Assembly: GCA_035506075.1 (NCBI GenBank)
Contig: DATJQB010000507.1
Coordinates: 1-6,331 of the forward strand
Source: UBA9647 sp035506075
Lineage (GTDB): Bacteria; Bacteroidota; Ignavibacteria; UBA10030
Direction: 5' to 3'
Length of the DNA stretch: 6,331 nucleotides
Position 1 is the first letter of the stretch. Every line of letters starts with the position of its first letter. A program made the position numbers and the translations under genes. The notes below the pieces were generated by a model that was given only the letters and a program-made list of their open reading frames with translations, made no database searches and had not been told where the DNA came from. Of this stretch, positions 1 through 6,316 are shown piece after piece.

Positions 1-91
1 GGCCTTCGCTCGTGCCGCCGGCTTTCTTGCGGCTGACGAAGGCGTATCCCATCGCGATGATGTGAAGAAGGAAGATGAACGCTGCGGCCAT
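1..91 (-). CDS. Small single-span membrane protein, N-terminal part only (cut by window edge)
   Basis: An ATG at 91-89 opens a frame that stays open to the window edge (30 codons seen). The visible start is MAAAFIFLLHIIAMGYAFVS followed by a basic stretch (RKKAGG). This is one hydrophobic segment of about 17 residues with positive charges after it, which predicts a single-span membrane protein with its N-terminus outside and C-terminus in the cytoplasm. The ATG lies 16 nt after the stop of the glycosylphosphotransferase gene, so it is probably the next gene of the same operon. No ATG, GTG or TTG lies between this ATG and the upstream in-frame stop, so the start is the only standard choice, though the ribosome binding site is weak (GAAGAA, too far upstream). 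The pattern of a short helix followed by a basic tail recalls small proteins such as CcmD, but with only 30 residues I cannot assign a family. A larger protein with an N-terminal anchor is equally possible. Confidence 0.5.
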   Translation of the reverse strand, partial: MAAAFIFLLHIIAMGYAFVSRKKAGGTSEG

Positions 92-107
92 GACGTATTC
101 GTTTTCT

Positions 108-1523
108 TCAGTACGCGTCGGCGCCGAAAAGCACTGCGCGCACAGTTTTCAGTATGATTTTTAGATCGAACACGAGCGACCAGTTTTCCACATAGTACAC
201 ATCGTACCGGGTTCGCTCTTCAATCGGTGCGTTTCCCCTCAATCCGTTCACCTGTGCCCACCCGGTCATCCCCGTTTTCACGCGATGGCGGTCGAGGTAT
301 TTCGGAATCTCCTTTTTGAACTGATCGACGAAATGCTGGCGCTCGGGACGCGGGCCTACAATGCTCATGTCGCCTCGGAGCACGTTGATCAGTTGCGGCA
401 GTTCATCAAGACTGAATCTCCGGAGTACCGACCCGATGCGCGTTTTGCGGGGATCGTTCTTCTGTGCCCACACCGGTCCGGTCTTCTGTTCAGCATCCTG
501 CCGCATCGTCCTGAACTTGATCAGATGAAACGGCTTGCCGTCAAGTCCGACCCGTTCCTGGAGGTAAAACACCGGGCCCCTGGAATCCAGTTTAATCAGC
601 AGCGCGATCGCTGCGAGGACCGGGCTCGCGAGTATGAGGAAGAAGAGGGACGCTGCGATGTCGAACGCTCGCTTGACGATCAGGTTCCATGTTGTGAGCG
701 GAACGGCTTTGATCTTGATGAATGGTATGCCGTGCAGCTCTTTGATCCTGACGCGGCTCGTCATGAGCTCCAGCATGTCCGGGACCATCATGATCTCCGT
801 ATTCAGCCCCTCGCAGTCCCGCACCAGCTCGTAAAGCTGCGGGTGCTCCTTGTATCCAAGGGAAACCAGCACGATGTCGATTGTATGATTCCTGACGTAT
901 TCTGGCACGTCTGAAAGATGTCCGAGAAACTCCACGCCGCTTGTTTCCATTTCGTTCAGGCCGTTCACCGAGAAAAATCCGGCAACGCGGTATCCCAGTG
1001 CGGGAGTCTGTGCAATGCTGTCATGGATTCTCCTGGCGGTCCCGTTGGTTCCGACGATCACGACGGTCTGAAGATCGTGTCCACGGGAGTACCAGAATTG
1101 CTCGAACCTGAGCACGAGGAAGCGAGCCAGGGAAATGAACACGACTGAGATGAACCCGATGAGCGCGAAGACTGCCCGGGAATATGAAAATTCCCTGTAG
1201 AAGAACGCTGCGCTCATGACGATCAACATGCCGAGGAATACCAGCCGTACAATTGCGAAGAACTCATCGGAGAAATATACATTGCGGCGGGCGGCATACA
1301 TCTTCCGCGAGTGGAAGAGAAAGAGCCACGTCGGGATGACGACAAGTGATCCGATCACATAGCCGTTCAGCGATGGAATGCCCAGCGTGACCGGCACAAG
1401 GTCGGTAAGAGGGGAATGGAAGCGAAGCCAGTACGAGAAGAGAAAGGCAGCCTCGATCGAGAGGGCGTCAGCCGCGACCGTGAGAAGCGGTATCAGAAAA
1501 TCTTTTCGGCTCTGGTGGGGCAT
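108..1523 (-). CDS. Polyprenyl glycosylphosphotransferase (undecaprenyl-phosphate sugar-1-phosphate transferase), WcaJ/WbaP-like
   Basis: This inner-membrane enzyme should transfer a sugar-1-phosphate from a UDP-sugar to undecaprenyl phosphate, the first step in building an exopolysaccharide, capsule or O-antigen repeat unit. From the ATG it has 471 residues, close to WcaJ of E. coli. Four membrane segments are visible (about 9-35, 52-71, 88-109, 117-139). A Rossmann-like CoA-binding-type domain with GTNG at 158-161 follows, then a hydrophobic membrane-associated hairpin (about 287-311) and the C-terminal bacterial sugar transferase domain. That domain shows QERVG near 322-326, KFRTM at 336-340, the catalytic Asp-Glu pair in SLDELPQ (D373, E374), GPRPE at 390-394, GMTGWAQVNG at 418-427 and RYDVYYVENWS at 439-449. 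All hallmarks are intact. An upstream in-frame GTG at 1556 would add 11 residues. I prefer the ATG because the first membrane helix normally begins soon after the start, but neither start has a clear Shine-Dalgarno. Which sugar is transferred cannot be told from sequence. The gene lies downstream of gmhA, which fits a surface-glycan role. Confidence 0.93.
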   Translation of the reverse strand: MPHQSRKDFLIPLLTVAADALSIEAAFLFSYWLRFHSPLTDLVPVTLGIPSLNGYVIGSLVVIPTWLFLFHSRKMYAARRNVYFSDEFFAIVRLVFLGMLIVMSAAFFYREFSYSRAVFALIGFISVVFISLARFLVLRFEQFWYSRGHDLQTVVIVGTNGTARRIHDSIAQTPALGYRVAGFFSVNGLNEMETSGVEFLGHLSDVPEYVRNHTIDIVLVSLGYKEHPQLYELVRDCEGLNTEIMMVPDMLELMTSRVRIKELHGIPFIKIKAVPLTTWNLIVKRAFDIAASLFFLILASPVLAAIALLIKLDSRGPVFYLQERVGLDGKPFHLIKFRTMRQDAEQKTGPVWAQKNDPRKTRIGSVLRRFSLDELPQLINVLRGDMSIVGPRPERQHFVDQFKKEIPKYLDRHRVKTGMTGWAQVNGLRGNAPIEERTRYDVYYVENWSLVFDLKIILKTVRAVLFGADAY

Positions 1524-1609
1524 ACTGGGCTGCGATCGTTCAACATGGCGTGACACACAGGGACCACGGTACGCGAAGGTGAAGGCGTCGGACGATACGG
1601 CGTTCCTCG

Positions 1610-2215
1610 TTAGCCAAACATCTCCTGTTCGACTTCCTGGAAGATGATGTGGCCGATCGTAATGTGCCCTTCCTGAATTCTCTGCGTATCGTTCGATGGG
1701 ACGATGATTGCCAGATCGACAAGCGCTTTGGATGCTCCGCCGTCTTTCCCGAGGAAACCGATCGTCACCATCCCCCGTTCCCGGGCTTTCTGAAATGCAT
1801 TGTTGACACTGGGAGAATTACCGGTTGAACTCAGTCCGATGAGCACATCTCCCGCTTCGCCAAACGCTTCGACGGAGCGTGCGAAAACATTGTCATAACC
1901 GATGTCGTTGGCTCCGGCCGTCAGGTTCGTGCCGTCAGACGTCAGGGCAAGAGCGGGCAGCGCGGGGCGTTTGAGCTTTGGGTTCAGCCGGATGACAAAT
2001 TCCGTAGCGAGATGCTGGGCGTCAGAGGCACTTCCTCCGTTCCCGCACAGAAGCACCTTCTTCTTCTTGTTGAACGCGTCGATGAGCATATCGACCGCCT
2101 TCATGATGTCGGGTACGCACTGCTCGGCGATACGCTGCTTTGTCTCGCTGCTTTCTTTGAGGGAATCGACGACAAACTTCTGTCTATACACAAGCGTGAG
2201 AGGAAGGTGCGACAT
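1610..2215 (-). CDS. gmhA: SIS-domain D-sedoheptulose-7-phosphate isomerase (GmhA-like)
   Basis: GmhA is a cytoplasmic enzyme that converts sedoheptulose 7-phosphate to D-glycero-manno-heptose 7-phosphate, the first step toward the ADP- or GDP-activated heptoses used in LPS cores, O-antigens and S-layer glycans. The 201-residue protein is near the usual family length (about 190-200). It has a helical N-terminus, then the SIS phosphate-binding loop GNGGSASDAQHLATEF (58-73), TSDGTN at 92-97, GLSSTGNSPS at 127-136 and the C-terminal QEGHITIGH at 181-189. Residues H68, E72, Q181 and H189 match in spacing the metal-binding/catalytic His, Glu, Gln and His of characterised GmhA enzymes. The ATG sits 15 nt after the pcrB stop, with AGGGA just upstream (spacing about 4-5 nt, a little tight). 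The glycosylphosphotransferase follows 53-86 nt downstream depending on its start. Close SIS relatives such as DiaA (replication initiation) share the fold, but the conserved active-site set and glycan neighbour favour GmhA. Confidence 0.88.
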   Translation of the reverse strand: MSHLPLTLVYRQKFVVDSLKESSETKQRIAEQCVPDIMKAVDMLIDAFNKKKKVLLCGNGGSASDAQHLATEFVIRLNPKLKRPALPALALTSDGTNLTAGANDIGYDNVFARSVEAFGEAGDVLIGLSSTGNSPSVNNAFQKARERGMVTIGFLGKDGGASKALVDLAIIVPSNDTQRIQEGHITIGHIIFQEVEQEMFG

Positions 2216-2230
2216 GGGGTCCCTGCGGTG

Positions 2231-3010
2231 CTAAGGTTTCGGTTGTTGAAGCGGCACAGAGTGCACCGCTTCCGCGAACTCGCGTATGAACGACCGATGG
2301 TTGTTGACCTCGGTAATAGTCCCGGTGACGACAAACGAAGCGCCAGCCTGGACTTTGTTCCTTGCTTCTTCGGGGGTCCGTATCCCTCCGCCGACGATCA
2401 TCGGAAGGGAACAGCGCCTGGCAATGGTGCTGATCATTTCTTCCGAGACTGAATCACGTGCTCCACTCCCGGCATCGAGGTAGAGCAGCTTCATCCCGAT
2501 AAGCTCTGCGGCAAGTGCATGGGCAAGTGCGATGTCGGCTTTGTCGCGCGGAAGCGGTTTCGTGTTGCTCATGAACTCCGCGGATGTCGTGTTGCCGGCC
2601 TCGATGAGCATGTAGCCGGTCGACAGCGCTTCAAGACCGCTTTTTCGAATGATCGGCGCCGCGAGGACCTGGTTGCCGATCAGGTATTCTGGATTACGGC
2701 CGCTGATGAGAACCAGGAAAAGGATCGCATCCGCCGCCGATGAGACCTGCATGATGCTGCCGGGGAAGATGATGACGGGAACTGACGTGTTCTGTTTGAT
2801 CGTCTGAAGATGCTGGCCGAAATCGTCGGAGAGCATCAGGCTTCCGCCAACAAGAAAGCCGTCTACACCTGCTTCGGTTGCATCCCGTACGAAGGCGGGT
2901 AGACTGTGACGATCGACCTTGTCCGGATCGAGAAGAACGAAATACCCTGCACCGCGTTCCTTCCGGACTTTCAAGAGCCTCTCATAGGTATTCATCGATG
3001 TGCCGCTCAT
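2231..3010 (-). CDS. pcrB: Geranylgeranylglyceryl phosphate synthase family protein (PcrB/GGGPS)
   Basis: Enzymes of this TIM-barrel family join a polyprenyl diphosphate to sn-glycerol 1-phosphate by an ether bond. In archaea this starts membrane lipid synthesis; bacteria also carry members (heptaprenylglyceryl phosphate synthase in Bacillus, GGGP synthases of group II in Bacteroidota). The 259-residue protein shows LLDPDK at 26-31 (acidic residues near the metal/diphosphate site), GGS at 55-57, FPGS at 82-85, SGRNPEYLIGNQ at 103-114, YLDAGSGA at 177-184, GGGIRTPEEA at 207-216 and VTGT at 228-231. The glycerol-phosphate-binding loops are therefore all present. The length and the SGRNPEYLIG segment look more like the larger group II enzymes than the ~230-residue Bacillus PcrB (inference). 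The start ATG overlaps the alaS stop as ATGA, a classic translational-coupling arrangement, which is why I chose it over a second ATG five codons later. The prenyl chain length used cannot be read from the sequence. Confidence 0.93.
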   Translation of the reverse strand: MSGTSMNTYERLLKVRKERGAGYFVLLDPDKVDRHSLPAFVRDATEAGVDGFLVGGSLMLSDDFGQHLQTIKQNTSVPVIIFPGSIMQVSSAADAILFLVLISGRNPEYLIGNQVLAAPIIRKSGLEALSTGYMLIEAGNTTSAEFMSNTKPLPRDKADIALAHALAAELIGMKLLYLDAGSGARDSVSEEMISTIARRCSLPMIVGGGIRTPEEARNKVQAGASFVVTGTITEVNNHRSFIREFAEAVHSVPLQQPKP

Positions 3011-5865
3011 GATTTGATCAGCATCCCTTTGATGATCGATGGTGTCGCTGCCAGGGCTTCCGGCAGCCTGGAAACGTCTTTACCCCCGGCAGTCGCAAGA
3101 TGTGCCTTGCCTCCGCCTCCTCCGCCAAGCAACTTCGCAACGGAGCCGACGATTTTGCCGGCTTCGAGCGTCTTTGCCTGAACAAGATCGTCGGTCACAA
3201 CGCAGACGAGAGAGACTTTCTCGTCAATGACTGAGGCGAGGAGCCCGACGCCGCGTCCGAGCTTTGATCGGAGCGTGTCGCCGAGCGACTTGAGCTCGTC
3301 GAGGGACGTCGATTCCACTCTGCTTGCGACGACCTTCACGCCTTCGATCGCTTGCGCGTTCGCGACGAGCCCTTCGATGGACTTCGACTGGGAATGAAGA
3401 CGGGATTTGGAAAGTTCTTTGTCGAGTTGTTTCCGGCGTTCTGCGATCTCGAGGATCATCGTTTCGATGGACAAGGACCGTGCTGCCCGCTGGTCGAACA
3501 TCCCGCGAAGATCCTCGCCGAAGTGCCTTGGCATCTCCGGATTGGCGCGAAGCCGTTCCATGGCGGCTTCAAAAACAACGAGTGCCTTCGCGACTTCGGT
3601 CGACCCTTCGGACGTGCCATCGACCTGGCCAAGGAGATCGCGCAGCTCGTGAAGCTGAGCTTCCGCGTAGTCAATTCGCTCGGAAGCGTTCTTGTCCTGA
3701 AGCTTCAGGAGTTCGAGCGCATTCTCACCGGTCACAGCTTCGATTCGACGAACGCCGCTCGCCACGCTCCCTTCGGACTTGAACTTGAAGTAGCCGATAT
3801 CACCTGTTGAGTGAACGTGCGTTCCGCCGCAGAATTCACGGCTGAACTCGCCAAATTCCACAACGTTGACATGATCACCATACTTGTCGCCGAAGAACAT
3901 GAGCGCACCCATCTTCTTCGCCTGCTCAAACGGGATTCCGCGATGGTGCATCAGCTTGATACTCTCCCGTATCTTCTCGTTGACAAGAGCCTCGATGTCT
4001 GTCAGCTCTGAATCACTCACCTTTGAAAAGTGTGAGAAGTCAAAACGGAGGCTTTCGGGCGACACAAGCGAGCCGGCCTGATGTACATGGGTCCCGAGAA
4101 TTTTGCGAAGTGCGGCATGGACGAGGTGCGTGGCTGAGTGATTGCGCATAATTGCGTCACGCCGATCGGAGTCGATCTTCACTTTAACGCTCCGTCCCGG
4201 CTCAAGCGCCAGGGAGGATGCGAGGATGTGGATGTTGACCCCGCCATTCTTCTGCGTATCGAGCACCTTCATGACGACATCGTCGATGGCGACTTCGCCC
4301 TCATCGCCGACCTGCCCGCCAGCCTCGCCATAGAAAGGAGTCTTGTCGAGAACGAGGAGGTTCTTTTGTGATGAGAGTACCGTTCCTTCACCGTCCACGT
4401 GGTCGTAGCCGGTGAAAACGAATTTCCCTTCGAATGCCGAGGTGTCGAGCGTCCGGGCAGCGTTCCTGCTCCTGCTCAGATCTGCTTCGGGTGACGTTTG
4501 GCTGCCAGCCGGTTTGCCGGCAGAAACGGAAGGGGACTGAGGTTCAGCCGCACGCGATCGTCTGCGCTGCTCCTCCATGAGCTCTGTGAACGACGAGGCG
4601 TCAACACGTAGTCCGCGCTCTGTGGCGAGAAGCTCCGTCAGATCCAGCGGAAATCCAAATGTGTCGTAGAGTTTAAAGGCATCCTCGCCGGGAAATGTTT
4701 TCGAATGTCCGATCTGCTGAACGACCTGCTCGAAGATTTCCAGGCCCCGATCCAGCGTCGCGTTGAACCCTTCTTCCTCGCCGCGGATGATCTTCTGTAT
4801 GTGTCCCTGCTTGTCACCGATCTCGGGGAAGATATCGGCCATCGTCTCCGACAGGGTGGGGACTAGCTGGAACATGAACGGTTCATGCATGCCGAGATTG
4901 CGGCCGAACCTGGCAGCTCTTCGAAGCAGCCGGCGAAGAACGTAACCACGTCCTTCGTTCGACGGCGTCGCGCTGTCGGCGATCGCGAATGTCAGAGCGC
5001 GTGTGTGGTCCGCCAGAACACGCATCGCTGTATCAATTTCAAACTGCTTCTGATCGATTCCTGCCAGCCTTCCATCGTACCGTTGGCTCGTGATTTCACC
5101 GATGCGATGGATCAAAGGCATGAAGACGTCGGTATCATAGTTCGAGGTCTTGTTCTGAAGGACAGCGCAGATCCGTTCGAATCCCATGCCGGTATCGACG
5201 TGTTTCGCCGGGAGTGGATGGAGAACACCCTGCGCGTCCCGGTTGTACTGAATGAAGACGAGGTTCCAGATTTCCATCACCTCGGGAACGCCTGCATTCA
5301 CCAGGGAGGCGGTTGCAGTGCCTTGTGGAGTCCTGTCAATGTGAATTTCAGAACAGGGTCCGCACGGCCCGGTTTCACCCATTTCCCAGAAGTTGTCCTT
5401 CTCGCCGAACCGAAGAATGTGCGAATGGTCAATGTCTGTAACGCTCTTCCACAGTTGTTCTGCTTCTTCATCATCCTTGTAGACGGTCGCCCAAAGCCTG
5501 TCCTTCGGAAGTTTCCAAACGACCGTCAAGAGTTCCCAGGCCCATTGGATGGCTTCTTTCTTGTAATAGTCGCCGAACGACCAGTTCCCCAGCATTTCGA
5601 AAAACGTGTGGTGGTACGTGTCCCTGCCGACTTCCTCGAGGTCGTTGTGCTTTCCGCTGACACGGATGCACTTCTGTGTGTCGGCCGCGCGTGAATAGGA
5701 GCGCTTCCCCTGGCCCAGAAACACATCCTTGAATTGATTCATCCCTGCATTGGCGAAGAGGAGGGTGGGATCGTCGTACGGAACAACCGGGGAGCTCGGC
5801 ACAATCGCGTGTCCGTGTTCTGCGAAAAAACTAAGGAAGCTGTGTCGGATCTCTGTTGATGTCAT
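3007..5865 (-). CDS. alaS: Alanyl-tRNA synthetase
   Basis: Class II synthetase that charges tRNA-Ala with alanine in the cytoplasm and hydrolyses mischarged Ser- or Gly-tRNA-Ala. The protein has 952 residues from the ATG, against about 876 in E. coli. In order: a catalytic domain from residue 1 with DPTLLFANAGMNQFKDVFLG (32-51) and the motif 2 region around 66-100 (CIRVSGKHNDLE, then HHTFFEMLGNWSFGDY); the tRNA-recognition helices with PSNEGRGYVLRR at 301-312 and LYDTFGFPLDL at 399-409; the editing domain with H576/H580 (HSATH) and C679/H683 (CGGTH), the four metal ligands; a coiled-coil linker; and the C-Ala domain with a Gly-rich GGGGGGKAH motif at 914-922. All key residues are present. The frame also opens at a GTG at 5946, inside clpS, but homology places the true start at MTSTEIRHSF (5865), 20 nt after the clpS stop with a modest AGAAGA ribosome site. 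Extra length lies in two linkers: about 13 residues (net) before the editing domain and about 60 after it. Confidence 0.97.
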   Translation of the reverse strand: MTSTEIRHSFLSFFAEHGHAIVPSSPVVPYDDPTLLFANAGMNQFKDVFLGQGKRSYSRAADTQKCIRVSGKHNDLEEVGRDTYHHTFFEMLGNWSFGDYYKKEAIQWAWELLTVVWKLPKDRLWATVYKDDEEAEQLWKSVTDIDHSHILRFGEKDNFWEMGETGPCGPCSEIHIDRTPQGTATASLVNAGVPEVMEIWNLVFIQYNRDAQGVLHPLPAKHVDTGMGFERICAVLQNKTSNYDTDVFMPLIHRIGEITSQRYDGRLAGIDQKQFEIDTAMRVLADHTRALTFAIADSATPSNEGRGYVLRRLLRRAARFGRNLGMHEPFMFQLVPTLSETMADIFPEIGDKQGHIQKIIRGEEEGFNATLDRGLEIFEQVVQQIGHSKTFPGEDAFKLYDTFGFPLDLTELLATERGLRVDASSFTELMEEQRRRSRAAEPQSPSVSAGKPAGSQTSPEADLSRSRNAARTLDTSAFEGKFVFTGYDHVDGEGTVLSSQKNLLVLDKTPFYGEAGGQVGDEGEVAIDDVVMKVLDTQKNGGVNIHILASSLALEPGRSVKVKIDSDRRDAIMRNHSATHLVHAALRKILGTHVHQAGSLVSPESLRFDFSHFSKVSDSELTDIEALVNEKIRESIKLMHHRGIPFEQAKKMGALMFFGDKYGDHVNVVEFGEFSREFCGGTHVHSTGDIGYFKFKSEGSVASGVRRIEAVTGENALELLKLQDKNASERIDYAEAQLHELRDLLGQVDGTSEGSTEVAKALVVFEAAMERLRANPEMPRHFGEDLRGMFDQRAARSLSIETMILEIAERRKQLDKELSKSRLHSQSKSIEGLVANAQAIEGVKVVASRVESTSLDELKSLGDTLRSKLGRGVGLLASVIDEKVSLVCVVTDDLVQAKTLEAGKIVGSVAKLLGGGGGGKAHLATAGGKDVSRLPEALAATPSIIKGMLIKS
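4502..4523. repeat. Imperfect palindrome inside alaS linker
   Basis: CTGCC (4502-4506) and GGCAG (4519-4523) pair, with an inner GC/GC pair and a 6-nt loop. In the minus-strand mRNA the single mismatch becomes a G-U wobble, giving an 8-bp stem. It encodes AGKPAG within the low-complexity insertion of AlaRS. It could be a chance GC-rich palindrome or a remnant of a small palindromic repeat. Confidence 0.4.
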
Positions 5866-5885
5866 TCGATTCTTCTGCGTGAGCC

Positions 5886-6164
5886 TTATAGTTCGATCTG
5901 TGTATGAAGTCCGATTTCCTCGAGGACGCCGGAGATTTTGACGCACCGGTCCATTTCTCCCTCAAACACTGCCGCTTTGCCGCTATTGTGAACTTCCCAT
6001 GTCAGCGCCTCGGCCCTGGTTGTATCGCATCCGAGCGCCTTGATGAGCTGCCCGATAACTTCCTCGAACGTGTGAATCTCATCGTTGAAGAGGATCACCT
6101 TGCCCGGGGTCTGAATCGTCACCTTGATGTCCGTTGTGACGTCGCGGTCAGTTTGTTGATCCAC
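5886..6164 (-). CDS. clpS: ATP-dependent Clp protease adaptor protein ClpS
   Basis: ClpS binds proteins with destabilising N-terminal residues (N-degrons) and hands them to the ClpA or ClpC unfoldase for degradation. The 92-residue protein has a short polar N-terminal tail (about 1-14, the part that in E. coli engages ClpA) and then the ClpS core. KVILFNDE (22-29) carries N27 and D28, which match the residues that bind the substrate's alpha-amino group, and H59 in EVHNSGKA matches the third conserved pocket residue (E. coli N34, D35, H66). The start is GTG at 6164-6162: no ATG precedes the core, and a strong GGAGGG lies 8 nt upstream. The usual gatekeeper Met (E. coli M40) aligns with F33. 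It is the first gene of the block after a promoter and terminator. No ClpA or ClpC gene is visible in the window, unlike the clpS-clpA pairs of Proteobacteria. Confidence 0.95.
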   Translation of the reverse strand: MDQQTDRDVTTDIKVTIQTPGKVILFNDEIHTFEEVIGQLIKALGCDTTRAEALTWEVHNSGKAAVFEGEMDRCVKISGVLEEIGLHTQIEL

Positions 6165-6172
6165 TACTCAAT

Positions 6173-6178
6173 CCCTCC
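6173..6178 (-). promoter_or_regulatory. Shine-Dalgarno of clpS (decides GTG start)
   Basis: The minus strand reads GGAGGG here, 8 nt before the GTG at 6164. It is a near-ideal ribosome binding site and the strongest in the window, which supports GTG as the real start of clpS. Confidence 0.85.
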
Positions 6179-6209
6179 AAAAACCAGCTGCAAACAGGAA
6201 ATCATCTCA

Positions 6210-6238
6210 ATAATACTCAAAATTCGAGTCGGATTCAA
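6210..6238 (-). promoter_or_regulatory. Probable sigma70-type promoter for the clpS-alaS-pcrB-gmhA operon
   Basis: On the minus strand TTGAAT (6238-6233, 4 of 6 matches to TTGACA) is followed after exactly 17 nt by TATTAT (6215-6210, 5 of 6 matches to TATAAT). Transcription would start near 6203, giving a leader of about 40 nt before clpS. The site lies in the AT-rich gap between an upstream terminator and the clpS ribosome site. I did not see the Bacteroidota-type TAnnTTTG box here. No other clear promoter or terminator was found within the gene block, so this may drive the whole operon. Confidence 0.6.
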
Positions 6239-6259
6239 CAAACCATGGAGCGTCCGCGA

Positions 6260-6296
6260 CAAACAAAAAAGGCATCCCGCTGGGCAGGATGCCTTT
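6260..6296 (-). terminator. Rho-independent terminator of an upstream minus-strand gene beyond the right edge
   Basis: A perfect 10-bp stem (AAAGGCATCC at 6268-6277 with GGATGCCTTT at 6287-6296) encloses a 9-nt loop. Read on the minus strand it is followed by TTTTTTGTTTG, a U-rich tail, as expected of an intrinsic terminator for a transcript entering from the right edge. On the plus strand only three T follow the stem, so plus-strand termination would be weaker. It insulates the clpS promoter from upstream transcription. Confidence 0.85.
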
Positions 6297-6301
6297 CGAC
6301 T

Positions 6302-6316
6302 GGAGTGTAGCACTCC
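6302..6316. repeat. Short inverted repeat (hairpin) next to the terminator
   Basis: GGAGTG and CACTCC form a 6-bp stem with a 3-nt loop, 5 nt from the terminator stem. On the minus strand an alternative hairpin, TGTAG/CTACA with loop GAGTG (6320-6306), overlaps it, so the two cannot form together. It may be part of the 3' end of an upstream transcript; no function can be assigned. Confidence 0.5.

Noticed and set aside
285..914. A 209-codon plus-strand open frame opposite the glycosylphosphotransferase
   Set aside because: It is antisense to the conserved sugar-transferase domain, and its translation is charged and low in structure with no family resemblance.
1524..1556. GTG start at 1556 for the glycosylphosphotransferase
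   Set aside because: It adds 11 polar residues before the membrane helix and has no Shine-Dalgarno; the ATG at 1523 is preferred, but the evidence is weak and the GTG cannot be excluded.
1557..1609. The 53-nt gap between gmhA and the glycosylphosphotransferase as a regulatory site
   Set aside because: I saw no convincing promoter, terminator stem or ribosome site in it.
2101..2334. Minus-strand 77-codon frame overlapping the gmhA start and pcrB end
   Set aside because: It overlaps two well-supported genes in another frame and has no features of its own.
4885..5694. A 269-codon open frame on the plus strand opposite alaS
   Set aside because: It lies fully antisense to strongly conserved AlaRS catalytic-domain sequence; the translation shows no recognisable domain and is explained by GC-rich codon use of the real gene.
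5866..5946. N-terminal extension of AlaRS from a GTG at 5946
   Set aside because: It would overlap the end of clpS by 61 nt, adds 27 basic residues unlike any AlaRS, and the family N-terminus aligns at the ATG at 5865.
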